Shown piece after piece: positions 7,123 to 15,617 of a stretch of 64,000 nt of DNA (its first letter is position 1; every line of letters starts with the position of its first letter). The stretch is from positions 1 to 64,000 of the forward strand of contig NZ_JADMLH010000005.1 in NCBI RefSeq assembly GCF_016464385.1, in the 5' to 3' direction. A program made the position numbers and the translations under genes. Source of the DNA: Nucisporomicrobium flavum. Its GTDB lineage: Bacteria; Actinomycetota; Actinomycetes; Mycobacteriales; Micromonosporaceae. Below the pieces are notes generated by a model. It searched no databases. It worked only from the letters and a program-made list of their open reading frames with translations, and was not told where the DNA came from.

Positions 7123-8169
7123 GCGACCCTGGCGGATGTCGCGCGGCGTGCGGGGGTGTCCACCGCCACCGCGTCACGCATCATCAACAACAGCCCCAAG
7201 CCGGTCGGCGAGGCGCTGCGCGAGCGCGTGCTCGCGGCCGTCGCCGAGCTCGAGTTCGTGCCCAACGCCAACGCGCAGCAGCTCGCCCGGGCGCACCGCA
7301 CCGCCGTCGGGGTGATCGTCCACGACGTCTCCGACCCGTACTTCGCCGAGATCACCCGGGGCCTGCAGCGCGTCGCCACCGACCACGGCCGGCTCGTCAT
7401 CATCTGCAACAGCTACCGCGACCCCGAGCGCGAGCTGGCGTACGTGGACCTGCTGCACGCCCACCGGACCGCGGCGATCGTGCTCGCCGGCTCCGGCTAC
7501 CACGACGCCCCCACCACCGCGCGCCTCGACCGCAAACTGCGCCTCTACGAGAGCACCGGCGGCCGGGTCGCGGTGATCGGCCGGCACGAGCACGCGGGCG
7601 ACGCGATCGTCCCGGAGAACGAGCACGGCGGCTACCTCGCGGCCGACGCCCTCTACCGGCTCGGGCACACCACGATCGGCGTGATCGCCGGCCCGAAGCA
7701 CCTCACCACGACCACCGACCGGCTCGCCGGCCTGCGCCGCGCGGCCCGCGAGCACGGCCACCGCCTCACGGCCCGGCACATCGAGTACGCCGGCTTCGAC
7801 CGCAACGGCGGCATGGCGGCCGCGGGCCTGCTGCTGGACCGCAACCCGTCGCTGACCGCCATCGCCGCGCTCAACGACTCCATGGCCGTCGGCGCGCTCG
7901 CCTGCCTGCGCGAACGCGGGGTGGACGTGCCCGGCCGGGTCAGCCTCATCGGCTTCGACGACATGCCGATCTCGGTGGACGTGACGCCGCCGCTGAGCAC
8001 CGTACGGCTGCCCCTGGAGGAGATCGGGGTCCGGGCCATGTCGCTCGCTCTCCGCGAGCCGGACGACGAGCCGCGGGTCGAGCACGCGGCCGCGGAACTG
8101 GTGCTGCGCGACAGCACCGCACCCCCGCCCCGGCATCGGCCCCGGCCCACCAAGGCCCACCGTCCGTGA
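7120..8169 (+). CDS. LacI/GalR-family transcriptional regulator
   Basis: The 349-residue regulator starts with the LacI helix-turn-helix (LADVARRAGVSTATASRIINN, residues 4-24) and hinge helix, followed by a periplasmic-binding-protein-like effector domain (about 60-330). It probably represses the divergent Gfo/Idh-DUF993-isomerase operon and itself through the AAGCGCTT palindromes between them, with a sugar or sugar derivative as inducer. The start is a GTG that appears leaderless. The last 15 residues are Pro/Arg-rich and run into a GC-rich repeat array that duplicates the region around the stop codon, so the tail may be a recent extension. The DUF6910-like and SMP-30 genes follow on the same strand. 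Confidence 0.93.
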   Translation: MATLADVARRAGVSTATASRIINNSPKPVGEALRERVLAAVAELEFVPNANAQQLARAHRTAVGVIVHDVSDPYFAEITRGLQRVATDHGRLVIICNSYRDPERELAYVDLLHAHRTAAIVLAGSGYHDAPTTARLDRKLRLYESTGGRVAVIGRHEHAGDAIVPENEHGGYLAADALYRLGHTTIGVIAGPKHLTTTTDRLAGLRRAAREHGHRLTARHIEYAGFDRNGGMAAAGLLLDRNPSLTAIAALNDSMAVGALACLRERGVDVPGRVSLIGFDDMPISVDVTPPLSTVRLPLEEIGVRAMSLALREPDDEPRVEHAAAELVLRDSTAPPPRHRPRPTKAHRP

Positions 8170-8275
8170 CACCGGCCCTGACCCCGCCGCGGCCCGCCCC
8201 GGGCCGCCGCCCGTGACACCGGCCCCACCCCCGCCCCCGCCGCGGCCCGCCCCGGGCCGCCGCCTGTGACACCGG
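8166..8275 (+). repeat. Three-copy GTGACACCGG repeat with two GC-rich hairpins
   Basis: GTGACACCGG occurs at 8166-8175 (including the lacI TGA), 8213-8222 and 8266-8275, that is 47 and 53 bp apart. Between them the 19-base hairpin GCGGCCCG-CCC-CGGGCCGC occurs twice (8189-8207 and 8242-8260). The hairpins could pause or terminate transcription, though no T tract follows. The array looks like a local tandem duplication of the end of lacI. Confidence 0.7.
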
Positions 8276-8288
8276 ACCGGGAGAGACC

Positions 8289-9170
8289 ATGCGCGTGACA
8301 ACGGATCAGCCGACCGGGCTGCGGTTCGACGACGGCGACCCGGTCCGGGCCGCCTCCGCCGTAGCGCGGTTCGGCGACGGCTGGCTGATCGCCCAGGACG
8401 ACGCCACGCACGCGGCCTGGGTGCGCCCCGGCGGCGTCGAGCGGGTCCGGGTCATCCCGCCGGTCGACGGGCACGAGACGTTCAGCTCGGCCGACGGTAC
8501 GAAGCACCTCAAGCCCGACTTCGAGGCGGCCTGCCCGATCGGCGACGGCGTCCTGCTGTTGGGCTCCGGGTCGTCGCCGGCCCGGATGCGCGCCTCCCTG
8601 GTCACGCCCGGGGGCGGCTGCACCGTCGCCGACCTCACCCCGCTGTACCACGCCATCGGCGATGCCCTCGGGCTCGCGGACGGCAGCCTCAACCTCGAGG
8701 GTGCCTGCGTCGCCGGCGGCCGGCTGCGGTGGTTCCAGCGGGGCAACTCGGCGGCGGGCGTACCGTCGGCCTCCGTCGACGTGGAGCTCGAGGCGCTGCT
8801 CGCCGCCGTGACCGGGGCCGGCAGCGACCGGGTCGGCGTGGGCGGCGTCCGCCGGTACGACCTCGGCACGGTCGCCGGGGTCGCGCTGGCCGTCACCGAC
8901 GCGGTGGCGCTGCCCGACGGGCGGGTGATCGTCAGCGCGGCGGCCGAGGACACGCCGAACGCCGTCGACGACGGACCCGTCGTGGGCGCCGCGGTGGCAG
9001 TGCTCGCCGACGGTCACGAGCCCGAGGTCGGCGTACTGCCGCGGCCGGACAAGATCGAGGGGCTGGCGCTGCGCTCGTCCGGCGACACCGGCGCGGAGCT
9101 GCTGGCCGTGGTCGACGCCGACGACCCGGCCGTGCCGTCGGCCTCCCTGTCGCTGCGCCTGAGCTGGTGA
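8289..9170 (+). CDS. DUF6910-like conserved protein (predicted beta-propeller-like)
   Basis: The 293-residue soluble protein has no signal peptide or membrane span. It resembles a family of actinobacterial proteins I know as DUF6910, with conserved stretches LRFDDG-PVRAASAVARFGDG, QDDATHAAW and a block near residue 75-100 running from KHLKPDFEAACP to LLLGSGSSPARMR. Repeated short strands with DG turns and KIEGLAL near the C terminus suggest a propeller. The function is unknown. A GGGAGAG ribosome site precedes the ATG. It sits between lacI and an SMP-30 lactonase gene, so a role in the same sugar pathway is plausible but unproven. Confidence 0.7.
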   Translation: MRVTTDQPTGLRFDDGDPVRAASAVARFGDGWLIAQDDATHAAWVRPGGVERVRVIPPVDGHETFSSADGTKHLKPDFEAACPIGDGVLLLGSGSSPARMRASLVTPGGGCTVADLTPLYHAIGDALGLADGSLNLEGACVAGGRLRWFQRGNSAAGVPSASVDVELEALLAAVTGAGSDRVGVGGVRRYDLGTVAGVALAVTDAVALPDGRVIVSAAAEDTPNAVDDGPVVGAAVAVLADGHEPEVGVLPRPDKIEGLALRSSGDTGAELLAVVDADDPAVPSASLSLRLSW

Positions 9171-9226
9171 GCCGCCTCCGACCGACCGCGTGATTAGGAC
9201 GGCGGCGGCCGGGGGATCACCAGCCG

Positions 9227-10117
9227 ATGAGCGACGTCACGGCACTCACCCCGGACCGGCTGGAACTCGGCGAAGGCTCTCGCTGGGCGGGCGACCGGCT
9301 CGTCCTGGTCGACATCCCGGCGGGCCGCCTGCTGACCGCCCCGGCGCCCGGGGCCCCCGAGCGGCGGACCGCCGACGCCCTCACGGAGCTGGCGAAGCTG
9401 CCGGACCCGCTCGCCGCGGTCGCCGAGGTCGCCGACCGGCCGGGCACCTGGCTGGCCGCCACGGGCACCGGCTTCGCGCTGATCACCGAGGCCGGCGCGG
9501 TCCGCCCGCTCACCGCCCCGGAGCCGGTGACGGACCGGCCCTGGCGCATGAACGACGGCGTGGCGGACCGGGCCGGCCGGTTCTGGGCGGGCAGCATGGC
9601 CTGCGACCAGAGCCCCCGCTCAGGTGCCCTGTACCGCCTCGACCCCGACGGCACGGTGCGCACCGTGCTGCGCGACCTCACCATCGCCAACGGCCCCGCG
9701 TTCAGCCCGGACGGCCGCACGATGTACCTGTCCGACACGCCGCTCGGCCACATCGACCGGTTCGACGTGGACCCGGCGACCGGGGAGCTGAGCGGCCGGC
9801 GGCCATTCGCCCGCCTCGACCCGGACCACGGCGCCCCGGACGGCCTCACCGTGGACACCGAGGGCCACGTCTGGGCGGCCCTGTTCGGCGGGGCGGCCGT
9901 GCACCGCTACCGCCCCGACGGCGTCCTGGACCGCCGGGTCACGCTGCCGGCCCGCCAGCCGACCAGTGTCTGCCTGGTGGGCGCCACGCTCGTGGTCACC
10001 AGTGGCCGCGGCGGCCTGGACGACCCCGGACCGGACGACGGCGCGGTGCTCGTCACGGATGCGGGCCCGGGCGCCCGGGGGCTGCCCGCCCTGCCGGTCC
10101 GGCTGGACACCGTCTGA
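9227..10117 (+). CDS. SMP-30/gluconolactonase/LRE-family lactonase
   Basis: The 296-residue protein is a six-bladed propeller of the SMP-30/gluconolactonase family, which hydrolyses aldono-lactones with one divalent metal. Expected metal-site residues are visible: E16 in LGEGSRW, N109 in WRMNDG, N155 in IANGPAFSPDG and D205 in GAPDGLTVD. There is no signal peptide, so it acts in the cytoplasm. It lies downstream of lacI and a DUF6910-like gene. Together with the Gfo/Idh oxidoreductase it could open a lactone formed by oxidation of an aldose. Substrate is not readable from sequence. Confidence 0.85.
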   Translation: MSDVTALTPDRLELGEGSRWAGDRLVLVDIPAGRLLTAPAPGAPERRTADALTELAKLPDPLAAVAEVADRPGTWLAATGTGFALITEAGAVRPLTAPEPVTDRPWRMNDGVADRAGRFWAGSMACDQSPRSGALYRLDPDGTVRTVLRDLTIANGPAFSPDGRTMYLSDTPLGHIDRFDVDPATGELSGRRPFARLDPDHGAPDGLTVDTEGHVWAALFGGAAVHRYRPDGVLDRRVTLPARQPTSVCLVGATLVVTSGRGGLDDPGPDDGAVLVTDAGPGARGLPALPVRLDTV

Positions 10118-10146
10118 CCCGGCGGGGCGGCCGTCGCGCGGACCTC

Positions 10147-10506
10147 TCAGCGTGGGTTCCAGCCGGCTGCCCGGCAGGCGTCCTCGAACGCGTCGCCGTC
10201 CTGCTTCCACGCCGAGCCACCGTCGGCGGCGCTGCGCCCGAGCGCCGTCGCCCGGTCCTGGATGGCGTCGTTGTCGCTGTCCCGCGAGGACTGGCTCACC
10301 TTGTCCGCCAGCGCGAGCCGCGCGGTCTTCGAGCGCGCCTGCGCGTACCCGTCGGCGTAGTCGGTGCAGGCCTGCGCCGCCGGGTCGTCGAGCTGCCCGG
10401 GCCCCTGCGCCGAGGTCGACGACCGGGTGGCCGACCAGGCGATGAGCAGGGCCACGCAGACCACACCGATGATGATCAGAGTCTGCTTGCTGAGCTTGAC
10501 CTTCAT
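10147..10506 (-). CDS. Small membrane-anchored hypothetical protein
   Basis: The 119-residue protein starts MKVKLSKQ, has one transmembrane segment (about 9-25), and an extracytoplasmic domain of about 90 residues. That domain contains two cysteines and ends DACRAAGWNP. The two cysteines (in QACTDYADGYAQA and EDACRAAG) may form a disulfide outside the membrane. I chose the ATG at 10506; the longer open frame upstream is an artefact of the neighbouring gene. No known family is recognised. It is followed convergently by the SMP-30 gene. Confidence 0.7.
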   Translation of the reverse strand: MKVKLSKQTLIIIGVVCVALLIAWSATRSSTSAQGPGQLDDPAAQACTDYADGYAQARSKTARLALADKVSQSSRDSDNDAIQDRATALGRSAADGGSAWKQDGDAFEDACRAAGWNPR

Positions 10507-10583
10507 GTCGAAATTGGACCACGCCGGGCGGTCCGGCGTGCCACCGCCGGGTCCGGGGTGCAGGCGCGCCCGGGTGATCCGCC

Positions 10584-10964
10584 TCAGCGGTCCACGTCGA
10601 CGATCTCGCGTCCCAGCGGCCAGAACGCCACGGGCACCAGCTTGAAGTTCGCGATGCCGAACGGGATGCCGATGACCGTCACGCACTGGGCGATCCCGGC
10701 GAGGATGTGGGTCAGCGCGAGCCACCAGCCCGCCACGATCACCCAGACGATGTTCGCGATGCCGGACGGCACGCCGGCGCCGGGCCGGCTGACGACCGTA
10801 CGGCCGAACGGCCACAGCGAGTAGGCGGCCAGGCGCAGCGAGGCGACGCCGAACGGGATCGTGACGATGAGCGCGAAGCAGATGAGCGCCGCGAGACCGT
10901 AGCCGAGCGCGAGCACGAACCCGCTGCCGAAGATGAACCACAGGATGTTGAGAATCAACCTCAC
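10584..10964 (-). CDS. yccF: YccF domain membrane protein
   Basis: This 126-residue membrane protein has two YccF repeats: LNILWFIFGSGFVLALGYGL and the second copy ending WWLALTHILAGIAQC then VIGIPFGIANFKL. The family is an inner-membrane protein of unknown function. I placed the start at the GTG at 10964 because the resulting N terminus, MRLILNILWFIFG, aligns with E. coli YccF (MRTVLNILNFV). An ATG at 10997 would add 11 residues and overlap the upstream gene by 29 bases. The gene begins four bases after the stop of the adjacent membrane protein gene, so the two are probably cotranscribed. Confidence 0.85.
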   Translation of the reverse strand: MRLILNILWFIFGSGFVLALGYGLAALICFALIVTIPFGVASLRLAAYSLWPFGRTVVSRPGAGVPSGIANIVWVIVAGWWLALTHILAGIAQCVTVIGIPFGIANFKLVPVAFWPLGREIVDVDR

Positions 10965-10968
10965 CAGA

Positions 10969-11418
10969 TCAGCATGACTCCGGTACGCCACCCGCACGGT
11001 GGCCCGGTGCCGCGGCGTCGCCGCACAGCACGGCGAACAGCGCGAGCAGGACCGCGTGGAACACGGCGACCCCGATCACGAAGCCGTGATCCATCCCGTC
11101 CGGCGCCAGAAGCACGCCCGCCACCCCGGCACCGACCGCCGCCATCGCCATCGCCGTCCGCGCGATGAGCTGGGGCCGGGACCGCCGGCCGCCACCGCCA
11201 CGGGCCGCGGCCCGCCACATCGAGCCGGCGATCACCAGCGACCCGGCACCTCCCGCCACGCCGGCGATCAGCGACGCCACGCCCGGCCCGGTCGCCGACT
11301 CGCCGAGCGCGGCGACACCCGACCAGGCCAGCAGCCCGAACACCCCCGCGGCGAGGAGGTGCATCCAGAGGCTACGACCCGGGCGCGGCCGGGTGGTGGC
11401 GGCGGGCTCGGCGGTCAT
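10969..11418 (-). CDS. Hypothetical membrane protein, four predicted spans
   Basis: The 149-residue protein has an N-terminal Pro/Arg-rich cytoplasmic tail and four hydrophobic segments (roughly 18-38, 46-66, 84-104 and 113-131). No catalytic motif or named family is recognised. It lies upstream of yccF with a four-base gap and same orientation. The hydrophobic pattern and coding bias support it as a real gene; function is unknown. Confidence 0.65.
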   Translation of the reverse strand: MTAEPAATTRPRPGRSLWMHLLAAGVFGLLAWSGVAALGESATGPGVASLIAGVAGGAGSLVIAGSMWRAAARGGGGRRSRPQLIARTAMAMAAVGAGVAGVLLAPDGMDHGFVIGVAVFHAVLLALFAVLCGDAAAPGHRAGGVPESC

Positions 11419-11463
11419 CCCGTCATCGTCGCACGTGCCAGGAAGCCGCCGGCACCGCTTGCC

Positions 11464-12066
11464 TCAGAGCGCGACCTCGGCCGGCGTCGGCCGGACCGGC
11501 CCGGACAACGCGTACGCCATCAGCCCCGCCACCGCGAGCACCGCCGCCGTCACCGCCGCCGCCCGGTTGCCGGGCTCCTGGGTCTGCCAGGTGATGATCT
11601 GTCCCGCCGTGGTGTCCCCGGCCGGGAACACGATCACCGCCAGCGTCCAGCCCAGCGGCGCGAACCAGGCGCGGATCGCCCCGATCGTGGCCGCGCCGAG
11701 GGCCGCCAGGCCGAGCAGGCCGGCCGCGTCGCGCAGCACGAGCGCCGCCGGGCCGAAGCGGGCGCCGGTCGGCAGCGTCGCCAGCAGCAGCACCAGGATG
11801 AGGACAAGGGCGGCCAGCACGTGCGCGGCCCGGCGGGGCCACCAGGGCAGCGCCGCGGTCCGTTCCAGGGCCTCGTCCGGACCGGCGAACGTGATGGCGA
11901 CCGTCGTGACGAGGATCAGCACGGTCAGCACGACCATCGGCGCGCCCGCGTCCGGCGAGTTGGAGAAGATCGACCACAGCGACCACAGCAGCACCGTCAG
12001 CCCGAGGCTCAGCACCAGCGCCAGCGGTACGTGCCGCGACCGCGCGTACAGCGCCAGCCCCCTCAT
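11464..12066 (-). CDS. Membrane protein, probable ABC exporter subunit
   Basis: The 200-residue protein has six predicted membrane segments and starts MRGLALYARSRHVPLAL, a form seen at the start of small ABC-2-type permease partners in actinomycetes. Its ATG overlaps the stop of the upstream permease gene by four bases and it is the last gene of an operon of sigma factor, anti-sigma factor, ATPase and permease. The operon position suggests that it is part of the same membrane complex. Its sequence alone does not identify a family. Confidence 0.7.
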   Translation of the reverse strand: MRGLALYARSRHVPLALVLSLGLTVLLWSLWSIFSNSPDAGAPMVVLTVLILVTTVAITFAGPDEALERTAALPWWPRRAAHVLAALVLILVLLLATLPTGARFGPAALVLRDAAGLLGLAALGAATIGAIRAWFAPLGWTLAVIVFPAGDTTAGQIITWQTQEPGNRAAAVTAAVLAVAGLMAYALSGPVRPTPAEVAL

Positions 12067-13391
12067 CGGGCACTACCGGTGAGCGCGTCCTTGAGATCCT
12101 TGCACCCGGCGGCCGCCCGGCGCAGCGCCGCCACCCGGGCGACCGCCTCCTGCTCGGGCAGCTTGCGCAGGCCGTTCCACAGGGCGGCCTGCTCCGTGTC
12201 GGGCTGGTCGGAGACGACGTCCCATTCGCCCCAGCCGGCCACCGGTTCGACGCCGAGAACGTACGCGGCCGCCGCGCGGGACGCGGACGGGTTGAACCCG
12301 TCCTCGCAGGCGATCGGGGGCGTCAGCGCCGCGATCACCACCCGGGGCACGACCCGGTCGGGCCAGGCCAGGTGGCCGTACTTGTCGACGTGGACGTCGA
12401 GCAGGACGACGCCGGGCTGCGGTGCCGGTGACCAGGACGGGTAGTAGGTCGTGGTGTCCTCGTGCACGGCGGTCGGCGCGTCCGGAAGCTTCGCCAACGC
12501 CGCCAGGGCCTGCCGGGCCGGGGGTACGACCTCGGACAGCAGGCCGGCGTGGACCCGGCTGACGCAGACCCGCGGGGCACCGTCGGCACAGACCAGCTCC
12601 TGGGCGACCGTGTCGGTCGGGTTGTCCACGAACTCGCCGCGCGGGACGACCGCGAGGGCCAGGGCGGCGCCGAGGGTGACAGGAAGCAGTGCCGCCACCC
12701 GGGTACGCCAGCCGCCCGAGGCGAGCAGCACCGCGGCGGCGACGGCGAACGCGATCAGCCAGATGACCTGCGCGACGCTGACCCGGGCGCCCACCGTCTG
12801 GTAGTCGGTGTACTGGCCCATGCCGTACATCGGGGAGAACACGAGGCTGAGCCAGTTCCGGTGCCCGGTCGCGACCGGCAGCAGCATCAGGAACGCGATG
12901 CCGGCCACCGCCAGGACGGGCGCGGTCACCATGGACGGCACCAGCCGGCCCACGGCGAGTCCCAGCCAGACGCCGCCGATCATCGCGAGCACGCCGACGG
13001 CCAGCACGAGGAACGCCCGGGCCGGCAGATAGTGCGCGGTGTCGATGATCCAGGGCAGGCCGGCCGCGGCCACCAGCAGGTAGGCCGCCGCGGCGGCGAT
13101 GGCCATCGCGCCGAGGACGGGTACCATCCGCTGGACCCGGGGCCGGGCCGTGCTGGCGAACAGCTCCGCCACGTGGGACCGGTGCTCACGGCGGGCCTGC
13201 CAGGCGCCGGCGGCCAGCGCGAGCGGCCACAGCAGCACCAGGTATTCCCGTTCGGCCATGGCCAGTGCCATCCAGCTGGCGGCCCATCGCTGCGGTGCCG
13301 CGTACAGGAGGATCCCGCCGGCCACCAGCAGCACCAGCACGGTGCCCAGGGCCGCCGAGCGGCGGACCTCGATGCCGAGGATGCGGGTCAT
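12063..13391 (-). CDS. Large ABC transporter permease-like membrane protein
   Basis: The 442-residue protein has about six hydrophobic segments in residues 15-250 (an ABC-2-like membrane domain). A soluble C-terminal domain of about 190 residues follows, including LVCADGAPRVCVSRVHAGLL and a further cysteine pair. The soluble part is probably extracytoplasmic and disulfide-bonded. It overlaps the ATPase gene upstream and the 200-residue membrane protein downstream by four bases each, so the three likely form one exporter or bacitracin-type resistance complex. The substrate is unknown. Confidence 0.75.
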   Translation of the reverse strand: MTRILGIEVRRSAALGTVLVLLVAGGILLYAAPQRWAASWMALAMAEREYLVLLWPLALAAGAWQARREHRSHVAELFASTARPRVQRMVPVLGAMAIAAAAAYLLVAAAGLPWIIDTAHYLPARAFLVLAVGVLAMIGGVWLGLAVGRLVPSMVTAPVLAVAGIAFLMLLPVATGHRNWLSLVFSPMYGMGQYTDYQTVGARVSVAQVIWLIAFAVAAAVLLASGGWRTRVAALLPVTLGAALALAVVPRGEFVDNPTDTVAQELVCADGAPRVCVSRVHAGLLSEVVPPARQALAALAKLPDAPTAVHEDTTTYYPSWSPAPQPGVVLLDVHVDKYGHLAWPDRVVPRVVIAALTPPIACEDGFNPSASRAAAAYVLGVEPVAGWGEWDVVSDQPDTEQAALWNGLRKLPEQEAVARVAALRRAAAGCKDLKDALTGSAR

Positions 13392-14191
13392 CGGGCCGCC
13401 ACCTCCGCCCGGTGGCGGCGCAGCAGGGCGGAGTAGCCGCGCTCGGCGGGACTGTCGCCTGGGTCGCCGTGCTCGCCCTGCTCCATCAGGCCCGCGGGGG
13501 TGCCCTGGTAGAGCAGCCGGCCCTCGTTGATCATCACCACGTCGGTGCAGGCGGCCACCACGTCCTCGACGAGGTGCGTGGAGACCAGCACGCAGCTGTC
13601 CGCACCCAGGGCACGCAGCAGCGTACGGAAATCCAGCCGCTGCTCCGGGTCGAGCCCGACCGTGGGCTCGTCGAGCAGCAGCACTTCCGGGTCGTTCACG
13701 ATCGCCTGGGCGATGCCGGCGCGGCGCAGCATGCCGCCCGAGAGGGTCTTCATCCGCGCGTCGGCCTTGGCACCCAGGCCGACCCGGTCGATGGCCCGTT
13801 GCACCGCGCCGGGCACGGCCGCCTTGGGCATCTCCTTGAGCCAGGCCATGTACTCGATGAACTCGCGCACCGTGAACCGCGGGTAGAACCCGAACTGCTG
13901 CGGGAGATAGCCGAGGGCCCGCCGCACCCGTCGCAGGTCGGCGCGGCCGTCGACGGTCTCGCCGAGCAGCGTCAGCCGCCCGCCGGCCGGCTTGATGACC
14001 GTGGCCAGCGAGCGCATCAGCGTGGTCTTGCCCGCGCCGTTGGGGCCGAGCAGCCCGTGCACCCCGGTGCCGAGGGCCAGGTCGAGGCCGTCGACGGCCA
14101 GGTGCCGGCCGGCCCGGACCTGCAGGCCTTCGGCGTGGACCGCCCAGGCATAGGTGGTGGGGGCGGTCTCCGCCGCGGACACCGTACGCAT
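13388..14191 (-). CDS. ABC transporter ATP-binding protein
   Basis: In the 267-residue form it shows Walker A GPNGAGKTT (49-57), signature LSGGM (150-154), Walker B LLLDEPT (171-177) and a switch histidine in VSTHLVED near 199. It resembles ATPases of ABC-2-type exporters. I chose the ATG at 14191, which follows a purine-rich GAGAGAGAAG; a GTG at 14230 would add 13 residues and overlap the anti-sigma gene. The ATPase is flanked by the anti-sigma gene upstream and two membrane genes downstream on the same strand, so the sigma factor probably controls this exporter. Confidence 0.92.
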   Translation of the reverse strand: MRTVSAAETAPTTYAWAVHAEGLQVRAGRHLAVDGLDLALGTGVHGLLGPNGAGKTTLMRSLATVIKPAGGRLTLLGETVDGRADLRRVRRALGYLPQQFGFYPRFTVREFIEYMAWLKEMPKAAVPGAVQRAIDRVGLGAKADARMKTLSGGMLRRAGIAQAIVNDPEVLLLDEPTVGLDPEQRLDFRTLLRALGADSCVLVSTHLVEDVVAACTDVVMINEGRLLYQGTPAGLMEQGEHGDPGDSPAERGYSALLRRHRAEVAAR

Positions 14192-14222
14192 AGTCACTTC
14201 TCTCTCGAGGTCGTTCGGGTGG

Positions 14223-15026
14223 TCAGTCACGGCTCGCCAGCCTGCGGTAGTCGTCGGCCCGGGTCATCGCGTACGCCGCGAGCGCCACGGTGGCCAGGGC
14301 CCAGACCGGGACGCTGGCCGGGCGCAGCACGACGGGGATGTCCGCGGTGGCGATGCTGGGCAGCACGACCGCGGCGGCCCAGGTCGCGCCGACCCAGAGC
14401 GCGGCCCGGCGCACGCCGAAGCGGCCACCCAGCGCGATCGTGGCCGCGGTGCAGGCCAGGCTGGGCAGGAGCATCAGCGCCAGGGATTCCCGCGTGCCGA
14501 CACCGGCCAGGGCGAGCGCGGGCACCACCACGGCGAGCACCGTCGCGGTACGCCGCAGCAGCATCATCAGCCCGGCGCCGGGTGCGCCGGCGATCAGCTC
14601 CCAGGCCGGGTCGGCGCGGCGGCTCCACGCGACGGCGACGCCGGGCAGCGGTGCCACCGGCGCGAGCAGCAGCACCAGGGAGGGCAGGTCCGGCAGGGCG
14701 ACGCTGAGCAGGACCGCGCAGGCCAGCGCGCTGAGGGTCATGCCCAGCCACGGCGCCGCGGCCCAGACGAGCCAGCGGCGGCGCACCGGCGACCACGCCC
14801 GGCGCACCCGGGCCGGGCGCGGCCCCGCCTCGATGCCCTCGTCCACGGCGGTGGCGACCCGGTCGAGCAGCGCCCGGGTGTCCGGGGTGGTGCTGCCGGC
14901 GAGCCGGGCCCGGCAGTCGGCGCAGCCCTCGAGGTGCACCTCCACCGACCAGACGGTGGCGTCGTCGAGGTCCGCGTCACCCTCGGCGTAGCGGGAGATC
15001 ACGGCGAGGTTCGGATGGGTGGTCAT
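14223..15026 (-). CDS. Anti-sigma factor with zinc-finger domain and membrane spans
   Basis: The 267-residue protein begins with a cytoplasmic zf-HC2 anti-sigma domain with ligands H31, C35 and C38 (HLEGCADC), then carries about six transmembrane segments. Proteins of this type hold an ECF sigma factor at the membrane and release it on an envelope or redox signal. Its ATG overlaps the stop of the ECF sigma gene by four bases, the classic sigma/anti-sigma arrangement. The many membrane spans are more than the usual one, so the sensory part may be within the membrane. Longer upstream open frame belongs to the sigma region and is rejected. Confidence 0.85.
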   Translation of the reverse strand: MTTHPNLAVISRYAEGDADLDDATVWSVEVHLEGCADCRARLAGSTTPDTRALLDRVATAVDEGIEAGPRPARVRRAWSPVRRRWLVWAAAPWLGMTLSALACAVLLSVALPDLPSLVLLLAPVAPLPGVAVAWSRRADPAWELIAGAPGAGLMMLLRRTATVLAVVVPALALAGVGTRESLALMLLPSLACTAATIALGGRFGVRRAALWVGATWAAAVVLPSIATADIPVVLRPASVPVWALATVALAAYAMTRADDYRRLASRD

Positions 15027-15595
15027 GACAGTGCCTCCCGCAGAGCGATGCGAGCCCGCCGCGCGCGGGACTTCACCGTGCCTTCCGGCACCCCGAGCAG
15101 CAGCGACGTCTCCCGTACGGAGAGGCCGTCGAGAACCATGGCCCGCAGCACCTGCCGCACCTCGGTGGGCAGGCGCAGCAGGGCCTGTTCGAGGTCCTGG
15201 CCGACGCGGGCGGCCATCACCTCGTCCTCCGCAGCCGGGGCCGTGGTCTCCAGCAGCGGCACGGGCGGCGGCTGCGCGTGCCTCGCCCGGCGGCGGAACG
15301 CGTCGACCAGCCGGTTGGCGGCGATCGTCCAGAGCCAGCCGACCGCGCTGCCGGCGGTGGCGGCCCCGGCGAAGCTGCCCGCGGCCCGCCACACGGCCAG
15401 GTAGGTCTCCTGCAGCACGTCGGCGACCACGTCCTCGTCGGCGCACCGGCGCCGCAGCCGCACGGCGAGCCACGGCGAGGTGCGCCGGTACAGCTCGTCG
15501 AACGCCCGCCGGTCCCCGCGGGCGGTGCGGCGTACGAGCTCGTCCTCGTCGGCCGCGTCCAGGTTTCGTCTCACACCAGGCAAGACGACGATCAC
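15023..15595 (-). CDS. ECF-family RNA polymerase sigma factor
   Basis: The 190-residue protein has sigma region 2 (about 20-90, with DELYRRTSPWL, VLQETYLAVW and WLWTIAANRLVDAFRR) and region 4 (about 130-185, with LPTEVRQVLRAMVLDGLSVRETSLLLGVP in two parts). A Pro-rich linker separates the two. It directs RNA polymerase to a small regulon, probably including its own operon. The start is uncertain: GTG at 15595 overlaps its own GGGAGG, while a TTG or GTG some 15-30 bases downstream would sit better behind that ribosome site. A CRP-like site lies 23 bases upstream, in the divergent region shared with the holin-X gene. Confidence 0.92.
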   Translation of the reverse strand: MIVVLPGVRRNLDAADEDELVRRTARGDRRAFDELYRRTSPWLAVRLRRRCADEDVVADVLQETYLAVWRAAGSFAGAATAGSAVGWLWTIAANRLVDAFRRRARHAQPPPVPLLETTAPAAEDEVMAARVGQDLEQALLRLPTEVRQVLRAMVLDGLSVRETSLLLGVPEGTVKSRARRARIALREALS

Positions 15596-15617
15596 CTCCC
15601 GACGGTTCTCCGATTCG

